A stretch of 64,000 bases of DNA from Bdellovibrio sp. CG22_combo_CG10-13_8_21_14_all_39_27 (GTDB lineage Bacteria > Bdellovibrionota > Bacteriovoracia > Bacteriovoracales > Bacteriovoracaceae): contig PCTW01000082.1 in the NCBI GenBank assembly GCA_002786715.1, positions 30,639 to 94,638 of the forward strand, written 5' to 3'. A program made the translations under genes and the position numbers. Of the stretch, positions 1 through 8,300 are shown in pieces. Under the pieces are notes generated by a model. It ran no database searches. It was not told the origin of the DNA and worked only from the letters and a program-made list of their open reading frames with translations. The first letter of the stretch is position 1. Every line of letters starts with the position of its first letter.

Positions 1-576
1 AGTGACATGACCATTTCCTTTGACAACGGCACTTCCACTGACTTTAGCATTGCTAGAGACTCTTCCATTTTCTTCAATGATAGAACTTCCAGATAAACGA
101 GCTGAACCCAAAACTTGAGAAGTTCCTCTGACAATTGTTGTCTCGCTTAAATGAGCATTTCCTTCTACAACGGCATTTTGATAAACCTGAGCTGAACCAC
201 CGATATCAGCAGAACCTTTAACCACTACATCATCATAAACCAGAGCATTGTCATGAATTTGAGCAAACTCCGAAACAAAGGCATTTCCATGAATTTTGCC
301 ATTATCAAAGACTTGAACGTCGCCAGAGACTGAAGCGTTGCCTTCAACCAAAGCATCATCGCGCAAGACAACGTCTCCCGTTACAACTGCGGTATCGCAA
401 ACTCTAGCGTTGACATCCATATAGACAGAAGCTGCGACAGTGGCGGTATCATGATACTGACCACCAGTGCTTCCATCTGGATTAGTATGAGGGAGAAGAG
501 TTCCAGCGTTTGTACAAATTGCAGCATGGGAACTCAAAGTTGCAAAAATTATTGTCATAAAGAATAGTGTTTTCAT
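1..576 (-). CDS. Secreted beta-helix (hexapeptide-like) protein, 3' part beyond window
   Basis: The first 192 codons are present, and the reading frame is open to the window edge. It begins with a signal peptide (MKTLFFMTIIFATLSSHA). From about residue 35 on there are short imperfect repeats of the form V-x-G-x-A-x-V, such as ALVEGNASVSGDVQVFDNG and AVVEGNAHLS, typical of a left-handed parallel beta-helix. The ATG at 576 has AAAGGA 7 nt upstream. It is the third gene of a minus-strand set, 18 bp after the RCC1 protein, and shares the N-terminal module of both upstream genes (GGG/GGQ, then a VCD/VCG motif). Hexapeptide folds are best known in acyltransferases, but no catalytic histidine context is evident, so a structural or adhesive surface role is more likely. 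The C-terminal domain cannot be seen. Confidence 0.8.
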   Translation of the reverse strand, partial: MKTLFFMTIIFATLSSHAAICTNAGTLLPHTNPDGSTGGQYHDTATVAASVYMDVNARVCDTAVVTGDVVLRDDALVEGNASVSGDVQVFDNGKIHGNAFVSEFAQIHDNALVYDDVVVKGSADIGGSAQVYQNAVVEGNAHLSETTIVRGTSQVLGSARLSGSSIIEENGRVSSNAKVSGSAVVKGNGHVT

Positions 577-594
577 GTTAATTCCTTTTAAAAT

Positions 595-2286
595 TTAATA
601 AATATATTCAACAAAAATTGGAAGCAATGAAGAAGCTACATCAGAGCGACCTAATGGCCCAGAGCCCCAGCACATCAACACTCCCTCTGATCCAGCGCAA
701 ACTGAATTTAAAGTTGTCCCTAGGGTTGTCGGATTTAAGCCTTGAAGTACAGGAGTCACTAAGTCAATTCTATTTGTGCCTGATCCAATACCAAGTATGC
801 CTACGTAACCCCAACAGCCCATTTGACCAAAAGCCACCGCACAAACTCCATTATAGCTTGAGGCTAAGTTGGAGACTGCAGGCAAGGAATTGACTGAAAG
901 AGTTGGAATTTCAGTGGTAGCACCACCATGGCCACCTTGTAGATAAGTATTATTCCCCCAGCAATAAACTTCTTCATTGTCATTAATGGCACATGAAGAG
1001 ACCCCTCCGAGTGAAATTGTTTGAACCGAGCCGATACTTACTGATAATGCAGTCGGTGAATAATTATCAGTACCTATTATTCCGCTTCCCAATTGACCAT
1101 AGTTGTTTGAACCCCAACATTGAACAGTGTTATCAGAAAGGACAGCGCAAGAGTGATTTTCCCCTACAGCAATATTAATCGCCGTCGTGATCCCTGTTGC
1201 CGTTGGAATATTTTTATCAATATTTGTTCCATCGCCAAGTTGACCATGACTATTAGCTCCCCAGCACCAAACACTTCCCGTTGATGATAGGGCACAGTTA
1301 TGATTAAAACCTGAAACAACTTTTGTGATCGAAGTTAAACCACTTGCCACGACAGGAGTATCTGAATCGATAATGCTGGCATTACCTAGTTGTCCTGAGC
1401 TATTTAGCCCCCAACATTCAACGGTATCATTATTTCGAACGATACAAGTGTGAAATGAGCCGGTAGAAACGTCAGTAGCATCAAGAATTCCCGCTACCGC
1501 ATTTTTAAGTTTGATTGTACTCTGAGCTCCTGCGAAAGAAGGAATCCCTAATTGACCAAATTGATTATTACCCCAACAAATAACCTGTGAGCCATACTGA
1601 GATGAACCAATCATACACATATGATGAGAGACTGAACTTTGTGAAAGTTTTGAGATTGAAATTGGAGGAGCGCAATGATTCCATCCTCCTGAGATTTCAA
1701 AATCAATATTCTCATTATTACATACAACAGCACTTGAAGTGATTTTTCCTTCAGGACCAACGGTCGCCAAGCCATGCACTGTTGAAGATTCAATATAGCC
1801 TCCACCAATTAAGGCGTGACCATAAATTTTTGAAGAGATGATTTTAGAATCACTTATCACTCTGGCATTTCCATAAATTGTGGAATTATCAATTTGAGCA
1901 TCATCCTCAATCACTGCATGTCCAAAAATTGAAGTTCCAGTCGTCACGTTTAATGTAGGGATGCCAGGAAGTAAAAATCCACGTAAATTGGCAAACCCTC
2001 CTACATCAGAATCGTTTATCACAACATTTCCCTCAATTGTTGCAAAGTCGTTAACATTTGAATTATTAATAATTTGAGCATTACCAGAAATTTTGGCATA
2101 GCCACAAACAGCACTATTACTAGAAACGACAACACTTGGTGCAACATTGGCGGTAATTGCGACAAAGCCTCCACCATTGGGATGAGCAAATCCAATGTCA
2201 CCTGCACATTGGGCCCATGCATTTGAAGTTAATCCAAAAGAGATGAGGGCCAACGCCATCACTCCACACTTTTTCAATACATTCAT
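595..2286 (-). CDS. Secreted beta-helix plus RCC1-type seven-blade propeller protein
   Basis: 563 residues. A signal peptide ends near AWAQ (about residue 25). Residues 30-200 form hexapeptide-like turns (KISGNAQIINNSNVNDFATI, KIYGHALIGG) of beta-helix type. From about 215 to the end there are seven RCC1-like units with the signature C-A-x(n)-V-x-CWG-x-N-x-x-GQLG. Four units are canonical (for example VWCWGANSHGQLG); the last three are more diverged. Seven blades is the number in the eukaryotic RCC1 propeller. Bacterial secreted RCC1 proteins are usually surface or adhesion proteins, but the function here is unknown. The start has AAGGAG 6-7 nt upstream. The gene lies 23 bp after the giant gene and 18 bp before the next, so co-transcription is likely. 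Confidence 0.85.
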   Translation of the reverse strand: MNVLKKCGVMALALISFGLTSNAWAQCAGDIGFAHPNGGGFVAITANVAPSVVVSSNSAVCGYAKISGNAQIINNSNVNDFATIEGNVVINDSDVGGFANLRGFLLPGIPTLNVTTGTSIFGHAVIEDDAQIDNSTIYGNARVISDSKIISSKIYGHALIGGGYIESSTVHGLATVGPEGKITSSAVVCNNENIDFEISGGWNHCAPPISISKLSQSSVSHHMCMIGSSQYGSQVICWGNNQFGQLGIPSFAGAQSTIKLKNAVAGILDATDVSTGSFHTCIVRNNDTVECWGLNSSGQLGNASIIDSDTPVVASGLTSITKVVSGFNHNCALSSTGSVWCWGANSHGQLGDGTNIDKNIPTATGITTAINIAVGENHSCAVLSDNTVQCWGSNNYGQLGSGIIGTDNYSPTALSVSIGSVQTISLGGVSSCAINDNEEVYCWGNNTYLQGGHGGATTEIPTLSVNSLPAVSNLASSYNGVCAVAFGQMGCWGYVGILGIGSGTNRIDLVTPVLQGLNPTTLGTTLNSVCAGSEGVLMCWGSGPLGRSDVASSLLPIFVEYIY

Positions 2287-2309
2287 CTTTATCTCCTTTT
2301 TATCATCAT

Positions 2310-5300
2310 CTACTGACAGATTTCATTATTGGTTAGGGTCTTAAAACAAAGCTTATTATTCTTTTTGTACATCTCCTTAATAAAGGGCAATTTTTTAATC
2401 GCAGAATCTTTCCTTTGAACTTTATCGAAACAATGAACTTCGCCCTCGTTTGTTAAGGAGCAATCATCAATCCAATTAATTGGTTCCGTGAGAGAGCGAC
2501 TCATTTCTTTTCGATTTGAAATGACCGTGTTCATTCCAGTAAAATCACCACACTTTTGGAACCCAAAAGCCTTATCAATTTCTGATTTGGCCCTAATTTT
2601 GATTGAGCAAGACTCGCCTTCTTGAATTTTTTGGTCGCGACAATCGTTATCGAGTAAAACAAGATTCTTTGAATCACGCCCCACTAAACTCAACGGCGCA
2701 CAATCAAGAGCATCAGCAAAACCAATGTTGAAGATTTCGATGATAGAAGTTTCATTCTTTGAAAGTTTTAAAACTTGAGGTCTTAATAATAGAGTTGGGA
2801 AATCGGGATCAATTCCGTTGGCATAGAGATCCCCTTGAATACTTCCGCCTTTTGTACAAGAAAAAGAAACCTGTGCCGTTCTCTCTCCTAACAGCTCTGA
2901 AGGAATGGAAGAAATACTACCTTGGCAAAAATCTCCTGGCGCAAGCTCAGTAACTGAGCTACATGGCTTTAAAAGACTGGTATAATCAATGGAAAATTCA
3001 ATTGAATTTGAGCCCGTTAATTGTGGATTAGAGCACCCTCTTAAGTATCCCGTTCCATTGTTTAAGAAAGTAAAAACTCTTTCTGGACTTTGATAACCAA
3101 CTCCCACATTTTGAAAGTTGAAGGCTTTGGGTGCCATAACTATTGAACTTGGGAGCAATTTCCCCATAGAATGGAGATTAGCTGTAACGCTTCCACCAAT
3201 TGAACAAGTTCGTCGCACTTGAGCTTCTTTTTTGGTCAATGATGTCGGCGCCGATTCAATTGCAAACTGGCAATAGTCGCCTGGCGCAAGATCATTGGTA
3301 CCGCAGCTTTTTTCACTTAGAGTAATGATAGAAAATTCTGCGGCATCAACTCCTTCAAGCACAGGAGCTGAGCAACCTTTAACTGGGCCAGGACCATTAT
3401 TAATGACTTTGAAAACTTGCTGTTTGGAAATTTGGTTCTCACCGACCACCAAGAAATCATGTTCGCTTGGAGAGAAGGAAAGAGCAGAATTTCCTAGTTT
3501 GGCAAAAGTGGTCAAGTTAGATGAAACAGTTCCACCTATTGCGCATACTCTCTCTAAGGTAGCACTTTTAAGACCAATCGATTGTGGCTTCGCGTAGACT
3601 TGAACAAAACATGAGGAACCGGCATCTAAATCATTAGTTAAGCATTGATCAACTTCAAGTTCAAAATCAGCAGCATCAATTCCAGTTAATGTAGGAGCGC
3701 TACAACCAGAGACTTTCCCTTCACCTAAATTATTAAAGGTTATTTTCTTTAGACTTGAACTATTTCCGACAACCGTTGGAGGAAACTGATAGGAAGGAGG
3801 ATTCACCGTAAGTGATAGAACACCACTGATTGAATTGGCCTTCAGATCAATACTTACACTCCCACCCAAAGCACAACTATAGTCAAGCGAGGCTACTTTT
3901 TGACCAAGAGATGAAGGATGTGCGGTTATTCCAACATGACAGGCTTGAGACGCACCTAAATCCTCGGTCCCACAGGTATCTCTTGAGATTGAAAAGTCTG
4001 AAGCATTAATTCCAGAGAGAACCGGCGAAATACAGCTTCGTGCCACTCCTGAACTTGAATTTGTGATAACAAGGTCGATCTCTTTAGTCGCTTGACCTGA
4101 AACAATAGAACCAAAATTAATCTGTGACTGATTAGCAATGAGTGCACTTTCTTCAAGCTTACCTTCAACACTTAAACTGGCCGTCGCATCCCCACCAATG
4201 CCACAAGCATGACTAAGTTGAGCAACCTTGACTCCCGTACTTGCAGGTCTTGCTTCAACCACAACTTGGCAAGATTCATGAGCATTGAGAGTTGATAAAC
4301 AACTATCGCTGACAATTGAAAAATCCGATGCGTTAGCTCCTTGAATAATTGTCGCTGAACAATTAAGTAGTGAAGCTACGCCATTGTTTGTGAATTTAAA
4401 AACTTGTTGCTTCGAATTTTGTCCAGTCGTACTGTCACCAAAGGCAAACGTGGAAGGAGTTACACCTTGCTCAGAATTCGCTGATACCCCAGTTACCTTT
4501 AACGAGGTTTGTCCAGTTCCGCCAAAACCACAAGTTCTGCTGAGAATGGCATTTTTTTGACCTAAGCTAACTGGGGCGGCCATGACTTGAACTTGACAAG
4601 ACTCTTTTGGACCCAAGTCTTGAGTGGAGCATGTCTCTTGAACAATAGTAAAAGAAGTTACATCTGCACCCGTTAATAATGGTGCGGAACAACTTCGAGC
4701 ACTCCCTGTACCTAAGTTCGTAAAGCTTAAATTTAATATTTGAGAAGCATGATTGACTCCAATGCTTAAGAAGTCATGTTCCACTTTAGAGAAGCTTAAA
4801 TGAGAATCTGAACCCTCTGCAATAGCACTTAATTGCATGGATGCTGTTCCACCAATTCCACAATCTCTTACAAGACTAGTGCTTTTTGGTCCAATTGAAA
4901 TTGTTCTTGATTCTATTGCAATCAAACAAACCGATTGTGCACTTAAATTATTTGAAGAACATTGATCATCGATGATTGAAAATTCGCTGGCATTTCCCCC
5001 AACTAAGCTAGCAGGAGTACAGCTTGAAGCCATCCCTGGCCCATTGTTTCTTACTTTTGCGTAAAAAACTTGTCCAGTACTTAAGACTTGCACTTTAGGA
5101 AATTGATATGAGCTTTGAAGAAAACTTATCATAGGGTTTGCTGATTCTGAAAGTGATTTTATATCGGCAATGGCCTTGCCACCAACAATACATTCTCTTT
5201 CAATGCGCGCAGTTTTTGCTCCAAGAGTCGTTGGTGTCGATGCAACTTCGATTTCACAACTATCCATGGCATTCATGTTTGTTGAACACGTCGTCGTTAT

Positions 5301-8300
5301 GATCTGAAATTGATCGGCATCAATGCCGACCAGAGTAGGAGGAGAGCACAGCTTTGATTTCCCACCGCTGGTGTTCGTGACTTTGAATACTTTGGAAGCT
5401 GAAGAATTCCCCATTCCGACTTTAAGGAAATCAAATTGAGCAGGATTAATAGGCATTTTTGCTATTATAGGAACACCTGTGGCGCTCAATGCACTTGAGA
5501 TTGTTCCAATTAAGGGACAACTAAAATCTAATGAAGCCACCAGAGCATTAAGGTTCGTAGGATGCGCGCTAACGTAAATGTTGCAAGATTGCCCAACATT
5601 GAGATGATCAGTGCAATTACTGACAGAGGTTAAGGCAAAATCACTAGCATTTAATCCAGATAAGCCTGGAGCAGAGCAAGAGGTAATATCGATTGGGCCA
5701 GGATTTGAAAGAGTAAAAGTATGCTGAGTTGAATAAGCTCCCAACGTAACATCACCAAAATCATAAGCAAGTGGTGTCATGTTAAGAGTAGGATTTGCTG
5801 ATTCAGCAATCACGGATGATTCGAGGCTGCCATTTGAACAAGTTCTGCGAAGAAGTGTAGACTTCGATCCAAGGGTTGTTGGAATTGCTCTTAAATCGAC
5901 AGTACATGATTGTCCTATTCCCAATGATGAAGTACATGTATCGCTTCCTGATACAATCTCAAACTCCAAATTATGACCTGTTTCAAGAGTGTAAATCCCA
6001 CAGCCAGTTGCTACAGCATCACCTGTATTTGTAAGGGTTACTGTCAAGTTTGGCGACGCTTGATTATTGGCCACATAACCAAAATCAATCGGAGCAGGAG
6101 CTGTGCTTAAAATTGGGCCAATCCCCGTTCCTGTTAATGAAGCGGAAATCACTCCACCGATAGTGCAAGTTCGCTCTAAAGTGGCCGATTTAAGCAAGCG
6201 TGTCGTTGGAGAAAATTGGACATTAACAGAACATGTTCCCCCTTGAGGAGACATATTTCCATCGGGACAGTTCACGATACTTAATGAGAATTGATCGGCG
6301 TCTACTCCAGAGATTATGGGAGTTGTACAACCGATTGCCGTTCCATCTCCTGTATTTGTTATAGTAAATAATTGTGGTGTCGAACTCTGAGCGACCTCTA
6401 TAGTTCCAAAGTCAAATGATAAAGGGGCTATTTCCAGATTAGGACTTACTCCTGTACCAGAAATAGTTGAGACGATCTCACCACCCACGGTACAATTTCT
6501 TCTCAAATTAAGGGACTTCACTCCACCACTTTGTGGAATAAAATCGAGAGCAATATCACATGTGCTGTTCTGACCGACATTATTCGTTCCACAACCATCA
6601 AGAGAAATGGCAAAATCGCTAGTATCTCCATCAATAGTGGGCAAAGAGCAACCAGTAGCACTTCCAAAACCTGAGTTAGAAATAGTGAAATTTTGAGTCA
6701 ATGAAGATCCAAGTGAAACGCCACCATAATCAAAAGCAAGAGGAGAAATACTCAATTCAGGAGTATTTGGTCTTGATTCAGCAATTATGCCATTACTCAG
6801 CGTCTTAACTGTTCCCCCAATGAGACATGTTCTTGTCAGCGATGCTTTAATAATCCCAAGTTGGTTAGGATTCGTCGTTACATCTACGGTACAAGTAGAC
6901 ATGGCCGGTAGGTCACTACTGCCACAATTATCTGCAGTAATTAAAAAATCATCAAAGTTTTTGCCAGTTAAATAAACCACTGAACATTTCTGTGCATCAG
7001 CATTGCCAAGGTTACTGATGGTAAATGTTTGCGTGTTATAGGTTGAGCCAATCGGCGCTGGTCCGAAATCGTAACTCACGGGAGAAAAAGATAATTCTGG
7101 CGTTGGAGATAAAACTTGAGATTGAACTTCAAGAACAGTTGTAACGAGGCCACCATTAACACAATTCCTCGTCAAGTCGGCCGTTCTTAGATCAATTCCG
7201 GTCGGCTTTGCGCGAACATAGAGAGAACATTGACCAATATTTGCAGGAAGATCAGAAGCACTGCAATCATCGGCAACAATCTCAAACTCGCTTGGATGAG
7301 CTCCAGTTAAAGTAGCAGGAGAGCAGCCTGTAGCATCAGTGCCTCCGATATTATTAATCTTGATTTCAAAAGTATCAGAAACTTCACCGATCAAGAGATT
7401 TCCAAAATCTAAATTTTCTGGAGAAATTTTAATAACTGGTAGTTGGTCCTCTCCAAATATGGTTAAACCATTGGCCACAGTACTTGCCACACCACCTTGA
7501 ACACAGTTTCTAAATAAAGTGGCACTACGGGTTCCAATATCTTGGGCCGTCGCTTGCACCGAAACATCACATGACTGACCAGATGCCAATGAAGTGGTAC
7601 CGCAACCATCACTCACAATAATAAAATCGGTAGGATTCGCCCCCAAGATGACGGGAGCTGAACAAAATTGGGCCAATGATCCAGAATCATTTCTAAATTT
7701 GAAGACTTCGACTGCTGAAGGAACAGATAAGTTATATGTTCCATAATGAAAACTCGAAGGCGTGACATTAAGAACGGGATTTAGGGCAGAATAAGTGATT
7801 CCTTCTTTAGTCGTAGAAGCGGTACCTGAAGATGTGCAAGTGCGAGTTAAAGTCGCTTTCTTTTCTCCACTTGAAGTTGGTTTAGGTGCAATACGAACTT
7901 CGCATTCTCCAACTCTATCTCCAATCACTAATTCATCAAGCAAAGGTGTCGATTGTCCGGTTCCTGAATGTAAATAAGCACGAAATTTAAATTGTCCATT
8001 CGGGCCCAGCAAAGATATTTTTTGAGATATTGTTTGTGCGGTTGATGTTTGTGCGAGACTTTCATTGGAAAGTGTCCAAGCAAAACCATTCCAATATTTC
8101 CAAGTAACACCATTGTCGTCAGATAATAGGTATCGAATGAGATCTCCATTAATATATGTCGCGCGCTCTTTAAAATTCTTTAACGCTGAAGATAAAGAAA
8201 TAGCAGTCGCGAGTTCCACATAAGGATTGTCCTGCGGATATGAGAGCCAATCTGACGCTACTGTGTAATTACTTGAATGTTGAATAGAACTAAACAGGGC

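Noticed and set aside
3295..3597. Plus-strand open frame of 100 codons inside the giant gene
   Set aside because: Opposite strand of the tandem repeats, no SD, and low-complexity composition; a shadow of the real gene. Other plus-strand frames in 595-10226 were dismissed for the same reason.
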